From assembly GCF_004138335.1 (NCBI RefSeq), contig NZ_RYFW01000003.1:62001-126000 (forward strand): DNA of 64,000 bases. Direction: 5' to 3'. This DNA is from Peristeroidobacter agariperforans. Lineage in GTDB: Bacteria; Pseudomonadota; Gammaproteobacteria; Steroidobacterales; Steroidobacteraceae. Of this stretch, positions 32,924 through 41,484 are shown piece by piece. The notes beneath the pieces were generated by a model. The model was not told where the DNA came from, did no database searches, and saw only the letters and a list, made by a program, of their open reading frames with translations. The translations under genes were made by a program, and so were the position numbers. Position 1 is the first letter of the stretch, and each line of letters opens with the position of its first letter.

Positions 32924-35794
32924 TCAAAACGAGACCTCGATCTGGGCGTACGCGATGCGCCCACGCACGTCGTGCACTACATCGTCGTAACCGGGGCGGA
33001 TCCGATCGCCCAGGCTCGGCGGATCTTCATCCAGCAAGTTGTTCGCGCCGATCGTCAACGTCGTTTTGCTGGCGAGGAGGTTGGAGAGCGTGAACGCGTA
33101 CTGCGCATCGAGCGTCGTCCAGTCGGCCACTTCGGTATTGCCTTGATCGTTGCGATAGCTGTCGATGTAACGCACCGTCAGGTTCGCGTCATGGGCGCCG
33201 CTGTGCCAGCTCAGCGAGGTGTTCGCGCGCCACACCGGCGTGGAGCGAAACGGGTTCGTGAAGTTGCGGTTGCCGCGCCCATCGATCTTGGGTGAGTTCT
33301 CATCCAGCTGGATGTCGAACCGGTGGAGCCAGGTCGCATTCACGCCGAGTGCAAATTCGCCGAGCCGGCGCCAGGGCAACTCGTAGCTCGCGGCCAGGTC
33401 GACGCCTTGCGTCAGGACCGAACCGGCGTTGATGAACAGCGAATTCACGGTGCGCAGCTGCCCGCCAGCATCGCGAGTGATGCGTGGATCGTCTGGAACG
33501 CCATCCGCGCAGTCATTGGTGACGATCGCCTGCGCTCCCTCATCCGGCGTGATCAGATCTTTGTAGTCGAAGCGCCAGTAATCCAGGCTCACATCCAGCC
33601 CGCCGGCCGGCTGCAGAATGAGCCCGAACGTATAGCTCTCCGCCTCTTGCGGTTTCAGATCGTCGCTGCCGACGACACGCACGACCGTGTTGTTAGCGAC
33701 GTTCGGATTCGAGATGTTCCGCGGGACGCATTCGAGCGTGCCCGTCGTGGCGTTGATGCGCGCCGAATCCTGAATGAACGCGGACTCGAGCGAGGTGCTC
33801 TTCTGTCTAACCGACGGCGCCTGGAAGGATGTGCCGAACGAAGCGCGCAACGCCAGCCAATCCGCCGCTTGCCAACGCGCGGCGATCTTTGGATCCGTGG
33901 TATCGAAGCCGGCGTCATCGAAGCTCTCGTGGCGCAGGGCCATCTGCAGCTCCACCGCGCGACCGAATGGCATCACGCTTTCGGCGAAGTAGGATGTGAC
34001 TTTGTCCGTGCCGCGAACCGGTGCAGTGGTCACCGTCGATTGCAACGACCCTTGCCCGGAAGCCGTGAGTGCATCGATGAAGCTCGTCAAGCTCTCCTCG
34101 CGATATTGAGCGCCGACAGCGAGGCCGATGTGCGAACCGAACCACTCGAACGCTTCACCGCGCACCACCAGGTCGAACACCGTTTGCGTCGTTTCCGCCT
34201 CGTCTCGCGCCGTGCGCCAAAGTGAGCGCAGCACCTCGTCGCTGTTGGCGGCGACACTCGTGCCATCCTTCGGCGAGATCAACGACGGGTTGGAAACCGA
34301 GGTGCCGAACGGATTCCATTGCCCGCTCAGCAGCAGCTCGTTCACGTTTTGCTTTACGAACTCGTACGCACGATCGTCGGTGCGCTTGGAGGACGCATAC
34401 ATATAAGAGAAGTTGGTGTTCCAGCGCTCGGTCAGGTCGAAGTCCACGCCGCCCACGCCGCGCCAATAGTCGATGCCGATCTCGCGGTCGATGTCCTTGA
34501 ACTGCGAGCCCAGCGGGCGAGCAATGGCGCTCACGTCGACAGCCCGATGAATCGAGTTGTCCCACTGCGCCGGGTCGATGTACACGATCCGGTTCGGATT
34601 GGCCGGATCCTGAACGAAGAAGTTGAACGGGTGGCTGGCCGGGATGAGGATGTTGGAAGGCGACACCGCGCCGGGCACGGTGCGGGGTGAAACCAGACCT
34701 TGCTCGAACAGCGACGGCGTCAGCGTTCGATTGATCCGGTTGCGCGAGAAGCTGCTCTCGAAATACAGCTCGAGCTGCTCGGAGGCGTTGTAGCTGCCTT
34801 CCGTGAACACCTGAAAGCGCTTCTCTTCCGGAATGATGGAGGTCTGATCCGAAAAGTCGAAGCGACAGCGGGTCGGGCTGGGCACGCCACCGGCAGCGGC
34901 GCAGTTTGGATCGGCAATCGTGTTGGTGCCCGGCGCCGTGTAATACGTGCCGGTTGCCGGGTCGAACAACGCGCGTTGGTAGGCTCCGGGCGCTCCGGTA
35001 TTCGACAGCAGCACGGACTGGCTGAGATCGCCGGTGTGATGCAGCCGTTGCAACAGCCAGTCGAGGTCTGTGCGGTCGACGCGCGTGTGATCCTGATAGC
35101 TCGCATAGAGATCGAGCGTGCCCTTGTCGGTTTTGCTGCCAACGGCAAGATTGACGATCTGCGACTCGTTCACCGAGTCCGCGTACTTTGCCGAAACCTC
35201 CAGTCCCTCGAAGCCCTTGCGAGTGATGATGTTGGCGACGCCTGCGACCGCCTGCGAGCCGTAAGTTGCCGAAGCGCCGTCGGTCAGCACGTCGATGCGC
35301 TCGATCATCGCGAGCGGCAGCTGGTTGATGTCGAAGAACTGATTGCCGCCGCCGTCGGCGATCGTGGAGATGCCGCCGCGGCGTCCGTTGATCAGCACCA
35401 GCGAGGAGCCCAGGCCCAGGCCGCGCAAGTTCAGTTGCGACATGCCGATCAGATTGCCGGTCTCGTTCTGAAACTCGGCGCCGCCGGCAACCGTCAGGTT
35501 CTTCGCGATATCCTGGAATGTATCCGGCGCCGAGGTTGCAAAATCTTCTCGCGTCAAAATCTGCAGCGGCGATTTCTCCGCGTACTGCGAGCGTCTGAGC
35601 AGCGATCCGGTGACCACCACTTGTTCCAGCGGCTCTGCCTCCCGCGACTCGGGTGGCGGCTCTTGTGCCTGAACGCTCGGGGCATGAAGGCCGGCGGTGC
35701 CGTTAGCAAGCGTAATCGCGCCGGCGCACAGGATGGTTCTCGTTTTAGAGGTCTGCCTGATATGGCTGATACCTCTGGTGTGCCTGGTATCCAT
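32924..35794 (-). CDS. TonB-dependent outer-membrane receptor
   Basis: 956 residues. N-terminal signal sequence (to the VQAQ region, about residue 44), TonB box LEQVVVTG, plug domain (SPLQILTREDF ... LNLRGLGLGSSLVLINGRR ... VERIDVLTDGASATYGSQA-like) and a 22-strand barrel ending in IEVSF with terminal Phe. No STN signalling domain is present, so it is a transporter and not a FecA-type signal transducer. First gene of the minus-strand operon, divergent from the LysR gene. Likely imports the substrate of the operon's oxidase, or a metal-opine complex. Confidence 0.95.
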   Translation of the reverse strand: MDTRHTRGISHIRQTSKTRTILCAGAITLANGTAGLHAPSVQAQEPPPESREAEPLEQVVVTGSLLRRSQYAEKSPLQILTREDFATSAPDTFQDIAKNLTVAGGAEFQNETGNLIGMSQLNLRGLGLGSSLVLINGRRGGISTIADGGGNQFFDINQLPLAMIERIDVLTDGASATYGSQAVAGVANIITRKGFEGLEVSAKYADSVNESQIVNLAVGSKTDKGTLDLYASYQDHTRVDRTDLDWLLQRLHHTGDLSQSVLLSNTGAPGAYQRALFDPATGTYYTAPGTNTIADPNCAAAGGVPSPTRCRFDFSDQTSIIPEEKRFQVFTEGSYNASEQLELYFESSFSRNRINRTLTPSLFEQGLVSPRTVPGAVSPSNILIPASHPFNFFVQDPANPNRIVYIDPAQWDNSIHRAVDVSAIARPLGSQFKDIDREIGIDYWRGVGGVDFDLTERWNTNFSYMYASSKRTDDRAYEFVKQNVNELLLSGQWNPFGTSVSNPSLISPKDGTSVAANSDEVLRSLWRTARDEAETTQTVFDLVVRGEAFEWFGSHIGLAVGAQYREESLTSFIDALTASGQGSLQSTVTTAPVRGTDKVTSYFAESVMPFGRAVELQMALRHESFDDAGFDTTDPKIAARWQAADWLALRASFGTSFQAPSVRQKSTSLESAFIQDSARINATTGTLECVPRNISNPNVANNTVVRVVGSDDLKPQEAESYTFGLILQPAGGLDVSLDYWRFDYKDLITPDEGAQAIVTNDCADGVPDDPRITRDAGGQLRTVNSLFINAGSVLTQGVDLAASYELPWRRLGEFALGVNATWLHRFDIQLDENSPKIDGRGNRNFTNPFRSTPVWRANTSLSWHSGAHDANLTVRYIDSYRNDQGNTEVADWTTLDAQYAFTLSNLLASKTTLTIGANNLLDEDPPSLGDRIRPGYDDVVHDVRGRIAYAQIEVSF

Positions 35795-36044
35795 GACCGC
35801 CCTCAGCAGGTTCTTGTACTGCTTGAACTCACAACGATGGTAGGGGCAGACGAAAAGGAAAAATAATCCCTTCTTGGCGGCTATTCATACGCGCATGGAA
35901 TGCTTTGCCTCGCCCGCAATTCATGCGATCTGCGCTTGGCTTGCCGAAAGGCGAGCGCCGGCCGATCTTGCTCCCGTGCCGATCGTATGCAGCCGCGCTA
36001 TATTTAGGGAACGTTCAGCAGGAATAGAGCGTGGGAGTCGCCGA
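35795..36044. promoter_or_regulatory. Divergent control region, receptor operon / LysR gene
   Basis: 250 bp between oppositely oriented genes, the standard place for a LysR-type operator. It contains the AT-richest stretch nearby (around 35855-35875) and a TATATT at 35999-36004 upstream of the LysR start. No T-N11-A box could be singled out with confidence. Confidence 0.5.
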
Positions 36045-36950
36045 ATGAAGTTGCGCGGCCGCCAGATCGAAGTGTTCCAGGCAGTCATGGAAGCGAACAC
36101 GTTGAGCGACGCTGCCAACCGGTTGTGTATCTCGCAGCCCTCGGTCAGCCGCATCCTCGCCCGCTTCGAGCAGCTCGCGGGCTTCAAAGCATTCGAGCAC
36201 AAGGGGCGCCGCTTGATGCCGACCGCCGCCGCCAGGATGTTTTACGAGGAGGTCCTGCGCATGCAGCGTGGCATCGATCACCTCAACAGGGTCGCCGAGG
36301 AGATCAGCAACTTCCGCCGAGGCCACGTTTCGCTGGCCGTGTTTCCCTCGCTGTCGAACTCGTGGATCGCGGCGGTGATCAGCGAGTTCACACAGCGCTA
36401 CACGGACATCCATCTATCCGTCGTGACACGCGCTTCCAAGGACGTTATCGAGGCGGTGGATGCCAAGCGCGTCGACCTGGGTATCTCGTTGTTCGCATCC
36501 GCCAGCGACACGATCGATAGTCGCGAGTTCATGGTCATGGAAAGCGTCTGCGTTCTGCCGCGCACGCACGAACTGTGCCGGCATCGGGCCATCCAGGTCT
36601 CGGACCTGAAGGGCGAGAAGCTGATCGGGCTCATCAATGCGGAATCCAGCCCGGTTTCCTCCCAGTACAACATCATCGCCGGCCGGGACATCGGTGATGC
36701 GGCGCTGAAGGCGAGCTCGGCTTCCGCCGTTTGTCATCTGGTCGCCGCCGGGCGGGGTGTGTCGATCGTTTCTGCCGTCGTTGCGCGCGAGCACGCGCAT
36801 CTCGCGATCGAGACGCGTCCCCTCAAGCCCAGGATAGAGCAGCCGGTTTATCTGCTCCGGTCGCGGCACCGGGTCTATTCGCCGCTGGTTGAAATGCTGA
36901 CGGAGCAGATTGCAAACGATGCCACCTCACGCGGACGCAAGCGCGCCTGA
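36045..36950 (+). CDS. LysR-type transcriptional regulator (OccR/NocR-like)
   Basis: 301 residues from ATG 36045. N-terminal winged helix-turn-helix (RQIEVFQAVMEANTLSDAAN then ISQPSVSRILARFEQLAG), linker helix with IDHLNRVAEEISNFRRG, and a co-inducer domain (AVFPSLSNSWIAAVISEF onward). The domain pattern is close to the octopine/nopaline catabolism regulators OccR and NocR of Agrobacterium. Divergent from the receptor-oxidase-symporter operon, so likely its opine- or amino-acid-responsive activator. The frame extends upstream to 35874 but that region does not look coding. Confidence 0.9.
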   Translation: MKLRGRQIEVFQAVMEANTLSDAANRLCISQPSVSRILARFEQLAGFKAFEHKGRRLMPTAAARMFYEEVLRMQRGIDHLNRVAEEISNFRRGHVSLAVFPSLSNSWIAAVISEFTQRYTDIHLSVVTRASKDVIEAVDAKRVDLGISLFASASDTIDSREFMVMESVCVLPRTHELCRHRAIQVSDLKGEKLIGLINAESSPVSSQYNIIAGRDIGDAALKASSASAVCHLVAAGRGVSIVSAVVAREHAHLAIETRPLKPRIEQPVYLLRSRHRVYSPLVEMLTEQIANDATSRGRKRA

Positions 36951-36971
36951 CGCGTGAGGTGCATCATCGGG

Positions 36972-39900
36972 TCATGCCGAGCGCCGGATGTGCGGCGTGT
37001 TGAGAAGCTGCGCGATCTCCTGAACGCCACCTGGAATTTCATTGAGGATGGGTAAGTAGCCGTCGATCTGGTACGTCAATGCTTCCGGAGACCGGCCCAG
37101 ATCGAGGCTGAGCTGGTTCAATGTGCTTCTCAGCGCAGCTTCGAACTGCACGTGCCCCGGTAAATAGAGACCGGCCCGCTCCGCATACCAGTTCATCGTG
37201 AACACGCCGGGCACATCCTCCTGCGGGTAGCGCGAATTCATGAGATCTTCGATCGACGGGTACGACTTCGACGTGTAGATCTTCTTGGAGTACGGGATGT
37301 GCGCCTGTTCAATCGTGCGTTGCATGGTGTCGTAGAAGGATTCGTCCGGGATCAGCTCCAGCCCGAACTGCCGATGAAGCTTCATCGGGAATGATTCGGG
37401 CGGGGCACCGTAGGTCGCCGCGAGCTGCATCTTCTCTTGATCCAGGATCGCGAGCTGTTCCCCGATCTCGCGAGTCACGCCTTGCACGTAGTGCAGATAT
37501 ACCTCTCCACGCGCTGTCCTCGCCAGATTCACTGGATGGAACGCCACGCCGGGGTGAATCGCATGGCCAAACCTCCACGGCATGGCGACGCCGTCGACCA
37601 CGGTGAAATCGGGCCACGACGGTTTCCCGATCTCCGCGCCCCGGGGGAACAGATCCTGAGTGGCCAGGGTCCCCGGGGCCCGATTGCCGTGCTCACCCAG
37701 AACCGAAATCTCCACTTCTTCTTTGCGCTTGGCTTGCACGTAGTGCTTATTGGGGCCAAGCACGATGGGCTCTCCATCCGGGCCTAGAATCGGCAGCCCC
37801 TCCTCATTCACAAGGAAGCCATTGCTCGGGCCCCTGGCCACGCGCGTTCCGTACGGAGAATCCTCGACCAGCACCACGTTCGCTCGCCAATCCGGGTTGT
37901 TGCGGATCATCTGCGAGAGTGCGGGCTGGCCAGCCTGGCCGCCGCGGATGAGGACGAATGTTTTCGACGGATCGTTCACCAATCCCTGCTGCTGCAGGAA
38001 CTCGAAGAGCTGCAGTCGGACACGCGGCTGGTCGGGAATGGTGATCACGACGGTATTCGAGTTCCGCATCGCCGCCACTGCCTCGTCCGTGCCCAAGTAA
38101 CCGAAGTGCTGGCGACCTAACTCCGTCTCATGCCAGGTCTTATGCAGCACTTCTCTGAACAAATACTCGCCGGTGTAGGGGCCGATCCGGTCCGCGCCCT
38201 TGGGCCTCATCAGCACTTCCGGGGTCAGGCTCGAGCTCATCCTGATGTCCGCAGCAAGCGTTATCGCAACGTGTCCATTGCCTAAAATCGTGACATCCGG
38301 CAGACCTGCCGAGCTCGGCAAGAACAAGGGTGAACTGCGCGTCTGCAAGCCTGTCGTGCTTGCAATGTTCGTGGAATTAGAGCGTGGGCGTCCGTCGGCG
38401 TAGACCCGCTGCTGCTCGTTCTCAGACCAGCGCGGGGGATGGCGCGCCTGCCAGGATGTTTCATCCAGCGGGGCGAGGGTATTTCCGATTCGCACGGTGA
38501 TGAGCGGGCGCGTGCCAGTCAAAGTACCGGTGCTGGATGCGCCACTGCTGGTGACCAATGCCGGCGCCCGCGGCGCACCGCCGGTCGTTCCGACATGAGT
38601 GCCGGTAGCCACCACCGGAATCGATGTGGCTCCCGTGTTGGTCGTCACTGTCGCGGGTGCCCCAGGCGCTCGGAGGCCCGTGATCGTGATCACTTTATTT
38701 GATGTGGATGTAGTCGTTGCGAGCGTGGTCGTCTTCTTCGATGTGCTTGCCGCCGCGGCAGTGGTCGGCGCCGCGGTTGCGTTGCCTGGACGCAGACCTT
38801 TCACAGCCCCGCCTGCTAGCAGCAGATTGCCACCGAACACCGCGTAATTCGCCTGCGTGGGTGTGAGGCCAACGGCGGTGAGACCTTCCACAGCGAACGG
38901 ATGAGCGGCTTCGCCGGTCACCATGTAGCGGCCCGCGGCGACGGTGCTGTCCGTCATCGTGAGCAGACCGACGCCACTGGCCGTCTTCAACGCCATGCCC
39001 CCTTTCACGAGGCCGGCATAAGCTCCGTAACCGCCGGCCGGTACGGTGACGATGAGACCGACGCCCGTGTCGGCAGTGTTGGCCCATCGACGCGACATGC
39101 CGAGTTTCTGCAGTCCGGCGCTGATGGGCGCATCGGTGACAGTGCCGTTGGCGGCATCGCTGATGCTATGGCCGAGTCGAACCGCGCCATCGACAGCCAT
39201 TGCACCGCCGACGACGGCGCCGACGCCGGTCCAGCCGGCCAGCCACATGATCGCGACACCACCTACCGTCTGCAGCGCTCCCATGGTGATATCGAGCGCG
39301 TAATCCCAGCCGCTCTTTTTTGGTGGCGGCGGTGGAGGAGTGAGTGCGGCATGGACCTCTTGTCGCCATTGCTGGGCGTTATCGAGAAGCTGCTTGGCGG
39401 TAGCGATTGTCTGCTCAGAACCGGGCACCCCGCCCGTTGCGGCGGTTCCTGTGGAATAAGAAACGAGCGTCATCCCATTCGGAGCCGCGCCGCCGTTGTT
39501 TTGACCCCCTCGAGGACCTTGGAGCAGCGCCTGGTCGTAGTTGTGTTGAGCGCGCATGACGTCCAAGTCGGCTGTCATGCGCAGCGATTGCACCAGCGCT
39601 TCGGTGGCTTGATTGTGTAGATCCTGGTTGCAGTCCGTGGTTGCGCGCAGGGCCAGGCTGCGCATGTTGCGATTGTGTTGGGCGAGATTGAACCCCGCGC
39701 GCGCGATCTCCAGAACCTTCGGATCCGCGGGGCCGCTGCCAGCGGCGGGTGGGTTGGAAGGGTAGAGCAGTTCGAAATAACCGCGCTCTGTGCTCGCTTC
39801 TTCGCCGATGACCGCCGCGAGATTCTGCATCGCGCTCTGATAGGTCTGTAAGTTGTTCAGGACTTCGCGGTCCTGTCCATTCACCAGGCTGCCGAAGATT

Positions 39901-40838
39901 CGATCGAAATCCGCCTTTGCCTGGTTGAAGCGCGTCTGCGCCCAGGTCGCGTTTGGATTGCTCTGGAGCACTTCAGTGGCCGCAAGCAGTTCCTGCTGCG
40001 CCGGGGCGAGCTGCTGGCGCATCTGCGGCGTGAAGAGCAGCGTGTATGCATCCTGCGTTTTGCGATCGGCTTTGATCTGCATGCGCATGGCAACGAAGGC
40101 GCGGCCATCGGCCATCGCAAGCGAAAGTGTCTGCTCGCCTTTGCTACCCGGTCCGCCGTAGGGTCCGGGCGCGGCTGCGCCAGCTCGCGCGTCGAGGATG
40201 CGCTTGACCAGTTGCTGGCCCTGCAAGTTCATCTGCGCATCTTGGACAGTGCGCTCCAGTGCAAGCAGCGTCTTTCGCTGCTCGGGCGTCAGCACGGCAT
40301 CGAGTGCTTGATTGAAATTCACCAGGGCCTGTTGCTGCTGCGGCCCTTTTGCCTGCTCGACTGCCGTGTTGAGCGTGTAGAGCTGTTGTCGCTGCTCGGG
40401 CGGCAGGCTGTCATAGACATGCTTGAGAAATTGCGAATGGTTGGCCTGTGCCGTCGTGACCTGACCTTGCGCGGCCGTGAGGTCGACCGGTTGTTGCAGC
40501 ATGGTTTCCAGCTGACCGTCGACCTGCTGGGTCAGTCGGCTCAGCGCGATCAGCTGTGCGTAGGAATCGTCGGCGGGGGCGTTGCCAGCTCTGCCGGCGA
40601 GGGTGCGAGCTTCGGCCGCCATGTCCTCGGGGAGCACGGGTTGCCAGGCCGTCGTGGAGGATGTGACGGGATGGCTGTATCCCTGAAAATACGTTCCGTT
40701 GTTGCCGCTGGTTGCCGAGGAAGAACCTACATACGTGGTGCTCGGCCCGTTAGAGCCCGAGTTGTGTGTGGCCGGCGGCGCTCCATAAACGTCGCCACCG
40801 AAGGGATTCCAGGTTCTGGCTTCAACGGGCGCGCCCAT
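36972..40838 (-). CDS. Giant modular protein 2 with C-terminal opine-dehydrogenase-like domain
   Basis: 1288 residues from ATG 40838 (MGAPVEARTW, GGAGAG upstream), the same start as giant protein 1; a longer frame begins at 40904. Residues 1-500 helical and Gln-rich, poly-Pro hinge near 503, membrane-prone Gly-rich region 510-690, Ser/Thr/Ala linker 700-845. From about 847 a Rossmann start DVTILGNGHVAITLAADI is followed by TVVITIPDQPRV, then VLIRGGQAG. Next come IHPGVAFHPVNLARTA with a conserved His near 1094, VQGVTREIGEQLAILDQEKM, and SRYPQEDVPGVFTMNWYAER near 1205. This order fits the NAD-binding plus Octopine_DH C-domain of opine dehydrogenases, which reductively condense an amino acid with a keto acid. 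Export by the T3SS is inferred. Confidence 0.75.
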   Translation of the reverse strand: MGAPVEARTWNPFGGDVYGAPPATHNSGSNGPSTTYVGSSSATSGNNGTYFQGYSHPVTSSTTAWQPVLPEDMAAEARTLAGRAGNAPADDSYAQLIALSRLTQQVDGQLETMLQQPVDLTAAQGQVTTAQANHSQFLKHVYDSLPPEQRQQLYTLNTAVEQAKGPQQQQALVNFNQALDAVLTPEQRKTLLALERTVQDAQMNLQGQQLVKRILDARAGAAAPGPYGGPGSKGEQTLSLAMADGRAFVAMRMQIKADRKTQDAYTLLFTPQMRQQLAPAQQELLAATEVLQSNPNATWAQTRFNQAKADFDRIFGSLVNGQDREVLNNLQTYQSAMQNLAAVIGEEASTERGYFELLYPSNPPAAGSGPADPKVLEIARAGFNLAQHNRNMRSLALRATTDCNQDLHNQATEALVQSLRMTADLDVMRAQHNYDQALLQGPRGGQNNGGAAPNGMTLVSYSTGTAATGGVPGSEQTIATAKQLLDNAQQWRQEVHAALTPPPPPPKKSGWDYALDITMGALQTVGGVAIMWLAGWTGVGAVVGGAMAVDGAVRLGHSISDAANGTVTDAPISAGLQKLGMSRRWANTADTGVGLIVTVPAGGYGAYAGLVKGGMALKTASGVGLLTMTDSTVAAGRYMVTGEAAHPFAVEGLTAVGLTPTQANYAVFGGNLLLAGGAVKGLRPGNATAAPTTAAAASTSKKTTTLATTTSTSNKVITITGLRAPGAPATVTTNTGATSIPVVATGTHVGTTGGAPRAPALVTSSGASSTGTLTGTRPLITVRIGNTLAPLDETSWQARHPPRWSENEQQRVYADGRPRSNSTNIASTTGLQTRSSPLFLPSSAGLPDVTILGNGHVAITLAADIRMSSSLTPEVLMRPKGADRIGPYTGEYLFREVLHKTWHETELGRQHFGYLGTDEAVAAMRNSNTVVITIPDQPRVRLQLFEFLQQQGLVNDPSKTFVLIRGGQAGQPALSQMIRNNPDWRANVVLVEDSPYGTRVARGPSNGFLVNEEGLPILGPDGEPIVLGPNKHYVQAKRKEEVEISVLGEHGNRAPGTLATQDLFPRGAEIGKPSWPDFTVVDGVAMPWRFGHAIHPGVAFHPVNLARTARGEVYLHYVQGVTREIGEQLAILDQEKMQLAATYGAPPESFPMKLHRQFGLELIPDESFYDTMQRTIEQAHIPYSKKIYTSKSYPSIEDLMNSRYPQEDVPGVFTMNWYAERAGLYLPGHVQFEAALRSTLNQLSLDLGRSPEALTYQIDGYLPILNEIPGGVQEIAQLLNTPHIRRSA
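38800..40838 (-). repeat. Duplicated 5' module of the giant genes, copy 2
   Basis: Partner of 25910-27972: encodes the shared N-terminal ~680 residues. Long identical protein blocks such as TPPPPPPKKSGWDYALDI and APISAGLQKLGMSR mark it. Divergence starts sharply after the GLTPTQANY segment. Confidence 0.8.
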
Positions 40839-41338
40839 CAGCTGCTCTCCAAGTGTGGTTGCTACCGAAGGCACGCCGTGGTGATGTGGCGAAGATGCGT
40901 GCACCGTGCTGACGCGCCCTGCACGATCACTCTACGCAAGTCGCCGGTCCGGATGTCTCTCCCTGGCGCGCGCTTTTTCTTCTTCTCGTAGCAGCGCGCT
41001 TTCGGAAAGAACGCCGCGTTGCCCAGGGTGGAGTCTCCGGTCCCTCAATCCGGGTTGTCCGACACAAAGCAACGTCGCGCGACAACGTGCAGCGCATTGT
41101 GGCAAGAGGCCCCTTGAGGCTTCTCCTATGAGCAACACGTTCTTCGGCTTCCTGGCAGAGTTTGGCGAAGCGATCGACGTGCTTTTTTTCTCGGAACTTC
41201 AGCGCTGCTCTCAACCGCCTCCGGGAGTTCTCGCACTTTTTCCGGCCGCAAGTTTGTGTAGCGCTTCAGCTTACTGGCTGGTAGGGTCGAAACGAACTAG
41301 TAGGATCAACAGGTTGCTGATCGCGCCAGCGCCGCCGA
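40839..41338. other. Upstream region of giant gene 2 with a remnant of the sigma-factor 3' end
   Basis: No gene. 40930-40983 resembles 28050-28104, the last codons of the sigma factor and the bases just after it (shared CCGGTCCGGA-type core and ACTCTACGC). This suggests copy 2 was duplicated together with the sigma-gene end. The rest (41000-41338) holds only short overlapping frames without signals. Confidence 0.5.
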
Positions 41339-41373
41339 GGGTTCGAGCCCCGTCCGCTCCGCCCGTCCTTTGT
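41339..41373 (+). repeat. Putative island attachment repeat, right copy (partial tRNA-Asp)
   Basis: Matches the 3' end of tRNA-Asp (T-arm, acceptor 3' strand, discriminator and CC) and the next bases, compared with 5500-5535. The tRNA 5' half is absent, so it is not a gene. Defines the probable right end of a ~35.8-kb island. Confidence 0.7.
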
Positions 41374-41399
41374 GGTGAAGTGCTTTCGTTAGTCTCTCT

Positions 41400-41450
41400 C
41401 TGTCGCGCCATTCCTCCGCGCGGCGTACTTCCTCACCATCGGGTCGCGAA
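41400..41450 (-). pseudogene. Scrap of integrase C-terminus
   Basis: About 50 bp resembling 5680-5730, the part of the left integrase that holds the nucleophile Tyr. The minus strand reads MVRKYAARRNGAT, compared with MLRNYAAWTKGAT in the left copy. Same distance and orientation relative to the tRNA-Asp 3' repeat as in the left copy, implying a second element once sat here. Confidence 0.6.
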
Positions 41451-41484
41451 TCGGCGTGGGTCGCAGCCCTGGTATCATCGCCGG

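Noticed and set aside
32924-35794. TonB receptor as the signal input for the ECF sigma factor (FecA/PrhA-like)
   Set aside because: No N-terminal STN signalling domain precedes the TonB box.
41339-41364. A second tRNA gene at 41.3 kb
   Set aside because: Only the 3' portion is present; no D-arm or anticodon arm upstream.
40906-41484. N-terminal extension of the DUF2868 frame back to 40906
   Set aside because: It reads across the tRNA-Asp repeat and integrase scrap; ATG 41485 gives the family-typical N-terminus.
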